From contig NZ_JNKI01000012.1 of NCBI RefSeq assembly GCF_000702005.1, forward strand, positions 28,950-92,949: a DNA stretch of 64,000 nt, in the 5' to 3' direction. Positions 8,846 to 17,194 of the stretch are shown piece after piece; position 1 is the stretch's first letter, and every line of letters starts with the position of its first letter. The notes below the pieces were generated by a model. The model saw only the letters and a program-made list of their open reading frames with translations. It did no database searches and was not told the origin of the DNA. This stretch comes from Selenomonas sp. ND2010 (lineage in GTDB: Bacteria > Bacillota > Negativicutes > Selenomonadales > Selenomonadaceae). Position numbers and translations under genes: made by a program.

Positions 8846-9457
8846 TTGCCATCATTTATGAAAGATGAATTAAAGAAAAAAGATGAGCAGAAACTTGACG
8901 AGATGCAGCAGGAAATCAATGAGGCCAGTGCTGAAGCTGAGGCTGAAGAAGTTGAAGATCAGAATGATGCTGAGGTAGACGAGGCAGCTGAGACGGAAAC
9001 TTCGGATGAGGCACAGCAGCTTGAAAAGCTGGCGGCAGAGCTGAAGGAAAAAGAAGAACGCGTTCTTCGCCTGCAGGCCGATTTTGAGAATTTCCGCCGT
9101 CGTACGGCAAAAGAGAAAGAAGAGCTTTCGGCAGTCGTTACGCAGGGCATCCTCAAGGATATGCTGCCGCTTTTGGACAATTTTGAACGTGCTATGGCTG
9201 CTGAGGCCAAGGACGGGGAAGCTTTCCAGAAAGGCGTTGAGATGATTTTCACGCAGTTTGGGGAAGTGCTCAAGAAGAATGGCTTGGAAAAAATCGAAAC
9301 TGAGGGACAGAAATTTGACCCGAATTTCCACCAAGCGGTTATGCGGGTTCAGAATGAAGAACTGGAAGATGATGATATTGCCCAGGAACTTCAGAAAGGC
9401 TATATGGTTAAGGGCCGGGTAATTCGTCCGAGCATGGTTCAAGTAGTAGCTAACTAA
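8846..9457 (+). CDS. grpE: Nucleotide exchange factor GrpE
   Basis: About 203 residues. A long acidic, Ala/Glu-rich N-terminal coiled coil leads to the GrpE core (LRLQADFENFRRRT, then KDMLPLLDNFERAM) and the C-terminal beta domain ending KGRVIRPSMVQVV. It releases ADP from DnaK. No ATG fits the ribosome binding site well. TTG 8846 with AGGTGAAGGA just upstream is preferred; ATG 8858 is an alternative. It lies between hrcA and dnaK in the CIRCE-controlled operon. Confidence 0.95.
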   Translation: MPSFMKDELKKKDEQKLDEMQQEINEASAEAEAEEVEDQNDAEVDEAAETETSDEAQQLEKLAAELKEKEERVLRLQADFENFRRRTAKEKEELSAVVTQGILKDMLPLLDNFERAMAAEAKDGEAFQKGVEMIFTQFGEVLKKNGLEKIETEGQKFDPNFHQAVMRVQNEELEDDDIAQELQKGYMVKGRVIRPSMVQVVAN

Positions 9458-9519
9458 CATCTGTTTATAAAGTTTTTCTCTATATATTTTGAAAAAGATA
9501 TTTTTAGGAGGATTTTAAA

Positions 9520-11367
9520 ATGTCTAAAGTAATTGGTATTGACTTAGGTACGACCAACTCCGTTGTATCTGTTATGGAAGGCGGCGAGCCGACGGTCATC
9601 ACGAACCCGGAAGGCAGCCGCATCACGCCGTCTGTTGTCGGTTTCACGAAAGACGGACAGCGTCTCGTAGGCCAGCTGGCAAAACGTCAGGCGGTATCCA
9701 ATCCGGATCGTACGATTGCATCCATCAAACGCCACATGGGTGATTCCAACTACAAAGTAACGGTTGATGGCAAGAGCTATACGCCGCAGGAAATCTCCGC
9801 AATGGTTCTGCAGAAGCTCAAGGCAGATGCGGAAGCATATCTTGGCGAGACGGTCAGCCAGGCTGTTATCACGGTTCCGGCTTACTTCAACGACAGCCAG
9901 CGCCAGGCAACAAAAGATGCTGGTAAGATTGCTGGTCTCGAGGTTTTGCGTATTGTCAACGAGCCGACGGCAGCAGCCCTGGCTTATGGCCTCGACAAAG
10001 ATGATGATGAGACGGTTCTCGTATTTGACCTTGGTGGTGGTACGTTTGATGTCTCGATCCTCGAACTTTCCGGTGGTACGTTTGAAGTTCTGGCAACCAA
10101 TGGTGATACGCATCTGGGCGGTGATGACTTTGACCAGGCTATCATGGATTGGATGGTTGAGGAGTTCAAGAAAGAGAACAACATTGACCTGTCTCAGGAC
10201 AAGATGGCTGCGCAGCGCCTGAAAGAGGCAGCTGAAAAAGCGAAGATTGAGCTCTCCAGCATGACGCAGACGAACATCAACCTGCCGTTCATCACGGCGG
10301 ATGCTACGGGCCCGAAACATCTCGACCTTACGCTGTCGCGTGCTAAGTTTGATGAACTCACGAGCAGCCTCGTTGAGCGTACGATGGAGCCGACCCGCAA
10401 GGCTATGGCTGATGCGGATCTTTCGGGCAGCGACATTAACAAGATTATCCTCGTTGGTGGTTCTTCCCGTATTCCGGCCGTTCAGGAAGCTATCCGCAAG
10501 TTCCTGGCAAAAGAGCCGTCCAAGGGCGTTAACCCGGATGAGTGCGTATCGGTCGGTGCTGCAATCCAGGGTGGTATCCTCGTTGGCGAGGTCAAAGATG
10601 TACTGCTCCTCGATGTTACGCCGCTGTCCTTGGGTATCGAGACGCTCGGCGGTGTTTGCACGAAAATCATCGAGCGCAACACGACGATTCCGACGCATAA
10701 GAGCCAGGTATTCTCCACGGCTGCAGATAATCAGCCGTCCGTTGATATCCATGTTCTTCAGGGTGAGCGTGAGATGGCTGCTGGCAACAAAACGCTGGGC
10801 CGCTTCGAGCTCTCCGACATTCCGCCAGCTCCGCGTGGAGTTCCTAAAATCGAGGTTTCCTTCGATATCGATGCCAACGGTATCGTTCATGTATCGGCAA
10901 AAGACCTCGGTACGGGTAAAGAGCAGAAAATCACGATTCAGTCGGATGGCGGCATGAGCAAAGAAGATATTGATCGCATGGTCAAAGAGGCTGAGGCGCA
11001 TGCAGCAGAAGATAAGAAGCAGAAAGAGGCCATCGATGTTAAGAATCAGGCTGACAGCTTCGTATATCAGGCAGAAAAGACCATCAAGGATCTCGGTGAT
11101 AAGGCAGATAAAGCACAGATTGCCAAAGTTCAGGAAGGTGTCGACAAGGTAAAAGAGGCACTCAAGAGCAATGATACGGAAACGATCAAGAAGGCAATGG
11201 AAGAAGCGCAGAAACCGCTTTATGAAATGAGTGCGGCTGCTTATCAGCAGGCTCAGGCTGCTGGTCAGGGTGCCCCAGGTGCAGATCAGGCAGCTCAGGC
11301 TGATGCCAAGAACGATGACGATGTGGTAGATGCAGAGTATACGGAAGTCAAAGACGATAAGAAATAA
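9520..11367 (+). CDS. dnaK: Chaperone DnaK (Hsp70)
   Basis: 615 residues, family length. [18 protein letters not shown] opens the actin-like ATPase domain; phosphate-2 motif [14 protein letters not shown] and adenosine motif [13 protein letters not shown] follow. The hydrophobic linker [19 protein letters not shown] leads to the substrate-binding domain and helical lid. The C-terminus ends in an acidic tail ([14 protein letters not shown]). A strong AGGAGG site precedes the ATG. Codon choice is visibly biased, as expected for a highly expressed gene. A 13-bp hairpin separates it from dnaJ. Confidence 0.99.
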   Translation: MSKVIGIDLGTTNSVVSVMEGGEPTVITNPEGSRITPSVVGFTKDGQRLVGQLAKRQAVSNPDRTIASIKRHMGDSNYKVTVDGKSYTPQEISAMVLQKLKADAEAYLGETVSQAVITVPAYFNDSQRQATKDAGKIAGLEVLRIVNEPTAAALAYGLDKDDDETVLVFDLGGGTFDVSILELSGGTFEVLATNGDTHLGGDDFDQAIMDWMVEEFKKENNIDLSQDKMAAQRLKEAAEKAKIELSSMTQTNINLPFITADATGPKHLDLTLSRAKFDELTSSLVERTMEPTRKAMADADLSGSDINKIILVGGSSRIPAVQEAIRKFLAKEPSKGVNPDECVSVGAAIQGGILVGEVKDVLLLDVTPLSLGIETLGGVCTKIIERNTTIPTHKSQVFSTAADNQPSVDIHVLQGEREMAAGNKTLGRFELSDIPPAPRGVPKIEVSFDIDANGIVHVSAKDLGTGKEQKITIQSDGGMSKEDIDRMVKEAEAHAAEDKKQKEAIDVKNQADSFVYQAEKTIKDLGDKADKAQIAKVQEGVDKVKEALKSNDTETIKKAMEEAQKPLYEMSAAAYQQAQAAGQGAPGADQAAQADAKNDDDVVDAEYTEVKDDKK

Positions 11368-11387
11368 TTCACGGTTTTGATGGATGG

Positions 11388-11417
11388 ATTGTTGGGAGCC
11401 TGCGGGCTCCCAACAAT
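11388..11417 (+). terminator. Perfect 13-bp hairpin between dnaK and dnaJ
   Basis: ATTGTTGGGAGCC (11388-11400), loop TGCG, GGCTCCCAACAAT (11405-11417), then TATATTTT. The T-tract is weak, so it is more likely a partial terminator or mRNA stabiliser/processing site that lowers dnaJ relative to dnaK than a full stop. Confidence 0.6.
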
Positions 11418-11439
11418 TATATTTTAAGGATGGTGCAAC

Positions 11440-12591
11440 GTGAGCGAGAAACGCGATTACTATGAGGTGCTGGGCGTTGATAAGGGCGCATCGGCAGCTG
11501 ATATAAAAAAGGCCTATAAAAAAATGGCCCGTAAATATCATCCAGACCTCAACCGCGACAACCCGAAAGAAGCTGAGGAGAAATTCAAGGAAGTCAACGA
11601 GGCCTATGATGTCTTGAAGGATCCGCAGAAGAAAGCCCAGTACGATCAGTTTGGCCATGCGGCCTTTGAAGGCGGCATGGGCGGCGGCGGCTTCGGTGGT
11701 TTCGGCGGAGGCGGCTTCGGCGGTTTCGGTGGCGGCGGAATGGATGACATTTTCGACATGTTCTTCGGTGGTGGCGGACGTCAGCGTTCCCGCGGCCCAC
11801 AGCCGGAACGTGGCAGTGACCTGCGCTATGATTTGGAGATCACTTTCGAAGAGGCTGCTTTTGGCAAAGAGGTAGAACTCAGCATTCCCCGCATGGAAAC
11901 TTGTGAAGCCTGCCATGGCAGTGGAGCTGCTGCAGGAACCAGTCCGGAAACTTGTCCGGATTGCCACGGAACCGGTATGCGCCAGCAGGTACAGAATACG
12001 CCATTTGGCCGGATGGTCAATCAGACCACCTGTGGCCGTTGCCATGGTACGGGCAAGATTGTCAAAAATCCTTGCAGCGAATGCCATGGTACGGGGAAAA
12101 AGAAGGTTCGCAGCAAGATTAAGGTCAACATTCCGAAAGGTATTGACAATGGGCAGCGGGTTCGCGTCCGGGGCGGCGGTGAAGCCGGAAAACTCGGCGG
12201 CGAGCACGGCGATCTCTACGTATACATCTTCATCAAGCCGCATAAGATTTATCAGCGTCAGGGAACGGATGTCGTCGTGGAAGTGCCGGTTTCTTTTGTT
12301 CAGGCAGCTTTGGGCGATAAAATTCAGGTGCCGACTATTGATGGCACGGTTGAGGTTAAAGTGCCAGCCGGGACCCAGTCGGGCAAAATCCTGCGCCTGC
12401 GCGAAAGAGGTATTCCGCATCTGCGTGGTACAGGACGTGGCGATGAACATGTTGTCATCAAGGTACTCACGCCGCAGAATCTCAACCAGCGTCAGAAGGA
12501 ACTCCTCAAGGAGTTTGGCGAAATCAGTGGCGATAAAGTCAATCCGGAACAGAAGAGTTTCTTGGATAATCTCAAGAACCTTTTTAAATAA
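11440..12591 (+). CDS. dnaJ: Co-chaperone DnaJ (Hsp40)
   Basis: 383 residues from GTG 11440 with AAGGATGG upstream. J domain at residues 5-70 with the HPD motif in YHPDLNRD; Gly/Phe-rich linker ([20 protein letters not shown]); and four zinc-binding CxxCxGxG repeats ([32 protein letters not shown]) before the C-terminal substrate-binding domains. It stimulates DnaK ATPase and delivers substrates. A terminator follows immediately, so the heat-shock operon ends here rather than continuing into prmA as in many relatives. Confidence 0.99.
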   Translation: MSEKRDYYEVLGVDKGASAADIKKAYKKMARKYHPDLNRDNPKEAEEKFKEVNEAYDVLKDPQKKAQYDQFGHAAFEGGMGGGGFGGFGGGGFGGFGGGGMDDIFDMFFGGGGRQRSRGPQPERGSDLRYDLEITFEEAAFGKEVELSIPRMETCEACHGSGAAAGTSPETCPDCHGTGMRQQVQNTPFGRMVNQTTCGRCHGTGKIVKNPCSECHGTGKKKVRSKIKVNIPKGIDNGQRVRVRGGGEAGKLGGEHGDLYVYIFIKPHKIYQRQGTDVVVEVPVSFVQAALGDKIQVPTIDGTVEVKVPAGTQSGKILRLRERGIPHLRGTGRGDEHVVIKVLTPQNLNQRQKELLKEFGEISGDKVNPEQKSFLDNLKNLFK

Positions 12592-12594
12592 TAA

Positions 12595-12641
12595 AAAACT
12601 GGAAGCGTCTAAATTGATTTTAGTTGCTTCCAGTTTTCTTT
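12595..12641 (+). terminator. Terminator of the heat-shock operon
   Basis: AAAACTGGAAGC (12595-12606) pairs with GCTTCCAGTTTT (12626-12637); the inner TCTAAA/TTTTAG bases extend the stem. A T-rich tail CTTTTA follows. Confidence 0.85.
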
Positions 12642-12700
12642 TATTTACAGGGGAGATATATGTTATACTAGCAAGAGGAGTCGTGGTTCGAGGAGAGGCT

Positions 12701-13399
12701 ATGCAAATACAAGTGGCGGAAGTGCCTATTGAAGTACAGAAGAAAAAAATAAAGAATATGCATCTTTATGTAAAACCTCCTGGTGGACGGGTGGTTATTT
12801 CTGCGCCCCTGCGTGTGTCGAATAAAGCTATCGAGCTGTTTGCTCGTACCAATCTTCCCTGGGTGCGGCGGCAGATAAAAAGATTTCAGGAGCAGCCTCG
12901 TGCGGCTAAGCGACAATATGTATCGGGAGAGACGATTTATCTGTGGGGCGAGCCTTATCGCATCGTGGTCATTGAGTCACAGAAGACTGCTTATAAAATT
13001 AGGGGAGATAAAATTCTATTGTATCTGCCGAAAAAATCCAGCGTGGATTGGCGGGAGAAGTTTATGCGGGAGGTCTACCGGGCAGAACTAGTTAGGAAAA
13101 CAGAGGTGCTGCTGCCGAAATGGGAGACGATTACAGGCCTGAAGTCCAGCGAGTGGCGCACCAAGTATATGAAGACGCGCTGGGGCACCTGCAATATCGT
13201 GGTGAAGCGCATCTGGCTCAATGTGCAGTTAGCGCAGAAACCTCCTGTGTGCTTAGAGTATGTGATACTTCACGAACTGACCCATTTCATCGAAAAGCAC
13301 CATAATGAAAGATTTTATGATTTTGTGGCAAAGTTTATGCCGGATTGGCAGGCAGTAAGGGCGCAATTAAATAACTTGCGCTTGGATGCAGTAGAATAA
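12701..13399 (+). CDS. YgjP/SprT-like zinc metallopeptidase-fold protein (DUF45)
   Basis: 232 residues from ATG 12701 (GAGGAGAGG upstream). The zincin motif HELTH is at 191-195, with a further His/Glu cluster EKHHNERFYDF supplying the third ligand. MKTRWGTCN before it is the DUF45 (YgjP-like) signature. The N-terminal half has the beta-rich pattern of the family. A close extended -10 (TGTTATACT, 12661-12669) lies upstream, and hsdM starts 23 bases after the stop, so this protein probably opens the restriction-modification operon. DUF45 proteins recur beside type I R-M genes, but their role there is not established. The frame stays open upstream into dnaJ (from about 11903), but that part is shadow sequence. 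Confidence 0.85.
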   Translation: MQIQVAEVPIEVQKKKIKNMHLYVKPPGGRVVISAPLRVSNKAIELFARTNLPWVRRQIKRFQEQPRAAKRQYVSGETIYLWGEPYRIVVIESQKTAYKIRGDKILLYLPKKSSVDWREKFMREVYRAELVRKTEVLLPKWETITGLKSSEWRTKYMKTRWGTCNIVVKRIWLNVQLAQKPPVCLEYVILHELTHFIEKHHNERFYDFVAKFMPDWQAVRAQLNNLRLDAVE

Positions 13400-13422
13400 A
13401 AGAACTATTGGAGGCAACATAA

Positions 13423-15900
13423 ATGGCAGTAAAGAAAACAGAATTATACAGCTCTCTATGGGCAAGTTGTGATGCTTTGCGGGGCGGGATGGATGCTTCT
13501 CAATATAAAGATTATGTGCTGACCTTGCTGTTTATGAAATATGTTACGGATAAATATCTCAATAATAAATATGCTGAGATTATCGTTTTTGATAAAGAAC
13601 ATGACCCGGAAGAAGACCCGGAAAAGCGGGTAGGTTGCAGCTTTGAAGATTTCATCAAACTGAAGGAGAAAAAGAATATCGGTGAAGGCATGGATAAAAT
13701 CATAGCCCGACTGAAAGAGGTCAACACGTCACTTAGTGCTGTGATTGGCAAGATATCCTTCAATGATGAGCAAAAGTTGGGCAAAGGCAAGGAAATGGTG
13801 GATAAGCTCACGGAGCTTATTGCAATCTTCCAGCGTCCAGAGTTGGATTTTCGCAATAATAAGGCTACTGGTGATGATATTATCGGTGATGCCTACGAAT
13901 ATTTGATGAAACACTTTGCCGCCGACAGCGGCAAGAGCAAGGGACAGTTCTATACCCCGGCCGAAGTTTCACGGATTTTGGCCAAGGTAACAGGGATTGG
14001 CACAACGACTAAAAGCAATCCGACTATCTGTGACCCAGCCTGTGGTTCAGGTTCCCTTCTAATCAGGGCTGTAAACGAAGCTCAGCATGGCGCGACAGGT
14101 TACGGGCAGGAAAAAGATGTGGCAACAGCCGGTTTGGCGAAGATGAATGCGGTGTTGCATAATCAGGCAACCATTACCATCAAAGCAGGGAATACCTTCT
14201 CTGAACCGCAGTTCAAGCATGAATTAAATGGCAAGGATTGTCTGGACAGATTTGATTTTGTGGTAGCCAATCCTCCCTTTTCCATGAAAAACTGGACGCA
14301 TGGTTTGAAGGGACATGAGTGCGGTCGTTTCGATGGTTATGGGGCAACGCCACCAGAGAAAAACGGCGACTTTGCCTGGCTCCTGCATATATTGAAAATC
14401 ATGAAGGAAGATGGCAAAGCGGCGGTTATCCTGCCACATGGTGTACTGTTCCGTGGTAATGCCGAGGGCATTATCCGGGAAAATATGGTGCAGTATATCA
14501 AGGGGGTTATCAGCCTGCCAGCAAACTTGTTTTATGGTACGCCGATTCCTGCCTGTATTATTGTGCTGGACAAAGAAGATGCGGACAGTCGTGATGGTAT
14601 CTTTATGATAGATGCCAGCCATGACTTTGTGAAAGATGGCAATAAGAACCGCTTGCGGGAATGTGATGTTTATAAAATCGTTTCTACTTGGGAGAAAAAG
14701 GCTGATGTGCCGCATTATGCCCGCATGGTGCCGATGAGCGAAATCCGGGAGGAAAATGACTGTAACCTCAATATCTCCCGTTATATCGAAAGTGTCAGCG
14801 GTGAGGTGCAGGAAAATATCGAAGCGCATTTGCATGGCGGGATTCCTGCTGATGATGTGGAAGGTTTTGTCCTGTATTTCCAAAATTTTGCAGGGCTTAG
14901 GGAGCAGTTGTTTGCTCCATTGCGTGATGGTTTCTTTTCGTTGAAGCCAGCTCTGGGCGAAATCCGTTCGGTGATTGAGGGCAATAAGGATTATCAGAGA
15001 TATGGACAGGGCGTGCAGAAGGCATTTGCTTATTATTGCTCGCTAATAGATGGTGATTTGCGGGGAATTGACAAGTCAACTGCCAGCGGTGAGCTGATTC
15101 AGAAATTAGCAGGTGCTTTGTTGGATAGTTTTGCTCCTTTGGCACTGCTGGACAAATATGCGGTGTATGAGGTACTGCTGTCCTATTGGACGGAGGTCAT
15201 GGCAGATGATGTTCTGCTGATTATCAGTGATGGCTGGGGCGCAGGTCGGGAAATCGAGGACATCAAGAAGATTCAGGAGTCCGGCAAGAACAAAGGTCAG
15301 GTCAAGATTATCGGCTGGGAAGGCAAGCTTGTACCTAAGGATGTGATTGCCGAGGTATATTATCCGGCGGAAAAACAAGCCGTGAAGAAAGCGGCAGAGA
15401 ATTTGCAGAGTGCCGAAGCAGACTTGGCGACTTTTGTGGAGGAAAATAGCGAAGATGATGGTATATTGTCAGAATGTACGAATGACAAAGGCAATATTGA
15501 TTTGAAGCTGGTAACAGCCAAGCATAAGGAATTAAAGAACATGCAGGAGCAGATGGAGAGCACCATGATTATTATGGGCTATGTGGAGCGGGATAAAAAG
15601 GTAAAAGCTGCGCGGAAAAAGCTCCATGCTGCCGAAGCTGACTTGGAAAATAAATGTTTGGCGTATTATCCACACCTTACGGATGAAGAAATCTGCGATT
15701 TGGTCATTGCGCGCAAATGGGAATATGTTCTTGGCAAAAGGCTGACCGACTTATACAATGCTGTTGCCCATAATTTGACCAGTCAAATTGAAAATCTGGC
15801 TAATCGCTACGCCAAGACCTTGCCGGAACTGGAAGCCGAAGCAGAAGAAGGCGAGGTCAAGGTCAAAAAGCATCTGGAGAGGATGGGATTTGCGTGGTGA
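13423..15900 (+). CDS. hsdM: Type I restriction-modification DNA methyltransferase subunit HsdM
   Basis: 825 residues from ATG 13423 with TTGGAGG upstream. An N-terminal HsdM helical domain (LWASCDALRGGMDASQYKDY) is followed by the N6-adenine methylase core: SAM motif DPACGSG from residue 204 and catalytic NPPF from residue 283. KSKGQFYTPAEVSRI is typical of the family. About 300 extra C-terminal residues, rich in charged helices and likely coiled coils, make it much longer than classical HsdM of about 500-530. With HsdS it methylates the host sites; with HsdR it forms the restriction complex. Its end overlaps hsdS. Confidence 0.95.
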   Translation: MAVKKTELYSSLWASCDALRGGMDASQYKDYVLTLLFMKYVTDKYLNNKYAEIIVFDKEHDPEEDPEKRVGCSFEDFIKLKEKKNIGEGMDKIIARLKEVNTSLSAVIGKISFNDEQKLGKGKEMVDKLTELIAIFQRPELDFRNNKATGDDIIGDAYEYLMKHFAADSGKSKGQFYTPAEVSRILAKVTGIGTTTKSNPTICDPACGSGSLLIRAVNEAQHGATGYGQEKDVATAGLAKMNAVLHNQATITIKAGNTFSEPQFKHELNGKDCLDRFDFVVANPPFSMKNWTHGLKGHECGRFDGYGATPPEKNGDFAWLLHILKIMKEDGKAAVILPHGVLFRGNAEGIIRENMVQYIKGVISLPANLFYGTPIPACIIVLDKEDADSRDGIFMIDASHDFVKDGNKNRLRECDVYKIVSTWEKKADVPHYARMVPMSEIREENDCNLNISRYIESVSGEVQENIEAHLHGGIPADDVEGFVLYFQNFAGLREQLFAPLRDGFFSLKPALGEIRSVIEGNKDYQRYGQGVQKAFAYYCSLIDGDLRGIDKSTASGELIQKLAGALLDSFAPLALLDKYAVYEVLLSYWTEVMADDVLLIISDGWGAGREIEDIKKIQESGKNKGQVKIIGWEGKLVPKDVIAEVYYPAEKQAVKKAAENLQSAEADLATFVEENSEDDGILSECTNDKGNIDLKLVTAKHKELKNMQEQMESTMIIMGYVERDKKVKAARKKLHAAEADLENKCLAYYPHLTDEEICDLVIARKWEYVLGKRLTDLYNAVAHNLTSQIENLANRYAKTLPELEAEAEEGEVKVKKHLERMGFAW

Positions 15901-17180
15901 ATGGGTATAGAATAACTGATATTGGAAAGATTCCTTGTGATTGGGAAATAAAAAAATTAAGGGACTGCACGAAGAAAAACTTAACTTATGGAATAAATGC
16001 GCCAGCAGTAAATTATGATAGTAAATTACCCCAATATATTCGTATTACGGATATAACAGATGATGGATATTATGATGAGACAAATCGTGTATCGGTGGAT
16101 AATGAAGATGCTGATAGATATGTCGTGCATGAGGGGGATATTTTGCTTGCGAGAACAGGAGCAAGTACAGGAAAAAGTTATTTGTATAGAGCGGAAGATG
16201 GGCGTTTAGTTTATGCAGGATTTTTAATAAGTGCTTCAATAGACCGTGATAAAGCTGATGAAAGATTTATTTTCGCACAGTTACATACTGAACGCTATTG
16301 GAAATGGGTAGAAAGTACATCTCAACGAAGTGGTCAACCAGGAATAAATGGTAAGGAATATGGAGAATATTTACTCGCTTTTCCTAAAAAAGCTGAACAG
16401 ACTTCAATAGCGAATGCAATTTCTGACATTGAGAATCTTATTTCCACGCAAGAAGCGCTTATCGCCAAAAAGCAAGCTATTAAACAAGGTGCTATGCAGG
16501 AATTGCTGACGGGAAAACGGCGCTTGGCAAAGTTTAAGCAAGGACAGAAGTTTCAAAATACGGAAGTGGGGAGGATTCCGTTCGATTGGAAAGTTTTGTC
16601 TTTGAAAGAGTGTTGTGTCGGTAGTTTACACTATGGGGTTAATGCGCCAGCTATTCCCTATGATGAAAAATATCCATGTTATGTACGAATAACGGATATA
16701 ACTGATGAGGGAAAATATTCAAATAGTGATAGAGTTTCAGTAAGAGTAGGTTTTGATTCGGAATTCATTCTTAAAGAAAATGATATTTGCCTTGCGAGAA
16801 CAGGTGCTAGTACAGGAAAAAGTTATTTGTATAATATATTAGATGGGACTATGGTATATGCTGGTTTCCTAATATGTGCAAGTATTGATAGTACAATTGC
16901 GAACGCAGACTATATATTTAACCAGCTTCATACAAATAGATATTGGTCTTGGGTGAAGGCTGTTTCACAGAGAAGTGGTCAGCCAGGAATAAATGGGCGT
17001 GAGTATGGGGACTTGCTCTTGCCAATGCCATCATTAGAAGAACAAATTGAGATAGCAGAAGTTTTGCAGGATATGGATAGAGACATAGTTAAGCAGCAGG
17101 CAAAACTGGAAAAGTTACGCCGTATAAAATCCGGTATGATGGATAAATTATTAACGGGCAAGATTCGCTTGACCGATTAG
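15894..17180 (+). CDS. hsdS: Type I restriction specificity subunit HsdS with two near-identical TRDs
   Basis: 428 residues; GTG 15894 overlaps the hsdM stop, implying translational coupling. The protein is two similar halves of about 214 residues. Each has a target recognition domain (about 20-165 and 235-385) sharing YGxNAPA, RITDITD, LARTGASTGKSYLY, VYAGFLI and QRSGQPGING, then a coiled-coil conserved region ending ELLTGKRRL or KLLTGKIRL. By eye the TRDs are about 60% identical over some 140 residues. HsdS sets the bipartite DNA target, so similar TRDs predict a symmetric or near-symmetric site. The gene is visibly more AT-rich than hsdM and hsdR, suggesting separate acquisition. Confidence 0.95.
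   Translation: MVNGYRITDIGKIPCDWEIKKLRDCTKKNLTYGINAPAVNYDSKLPQYIRITDITDDGYYDETNRVSVDNEDADRYVVHEGDILLARTGASTGKSYLYRAEDGRLVYAGFLISASIDRDKADERFIFAQLHTERYWKWVESTSQRSGQPGINGKEYGEYLLAFPKKAEQTSIANAISDIENLISTQEALIAKKQAIKQGAMQELLTGKRRLAKFKQGQKFQNTEVGRIPFDWKVLSLKECCVGSLHYGVNAPAIPYDEKYPCYVRITDITDEGKYSNSDRVSVRVGFDSEFILKENDICLARTGASTGKSYLYNILDGTMVYAGFLICASIDSTIANADYIFNQLHTNRYWSWVKAVSQRSGQPGINGREYGDLLLPMPSLEEQIEIAEVLQDMDRDIVKQQAKLEKLRRIKSGMMDKLLTGKIRLTD
16146..16188 (+). repeat. Direct repeat in hsdS, copy 1
   Basis: 43 bases encoding LARTGASTGKSYLY, matching 16791-16833 (offset 645) with two differences seen by eye. It is the best-conserved part of the internal duplication of hsdS and a possible recombination site. 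Confidence 0.85.
16791..16833 (+). repeat. Direct repeat in hsdS, copy 2
   Basis: Second copy of the 43-base repeat at 16146-16188. Another conserved pair (GAAGTGGTCARCCAGG) starts near 16327 and 16972 with the same 645-base offset. Confidence 0.85.
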
Positions 17181-17194
17181 GGGAGGGACAGGTA

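Noticed and set aside
9544..12450. 968-codon open frame on the minus strand, opposite dnaK and dnaJ
   Set aside because: It is the antisense shadow of highly biased dnaK/dnaJ codons. Such antisense frames of dnaK are a known artefact. No ribosome binding site or recognised domain was seen.
11903..13399. Long 498-codon frame that would extend the metallopeptidase into dnaJ
   Set aside because: The first 266 codons overlap dnaJ and its terminator; ATG 12701 with GAGGAGAGG is the natural start.
16146..16833. CRISPR-like repeat pair in hsdS
   Set aside because: Only two copies 645 bases apart inside one coding frame; it is an internal protein duplication.
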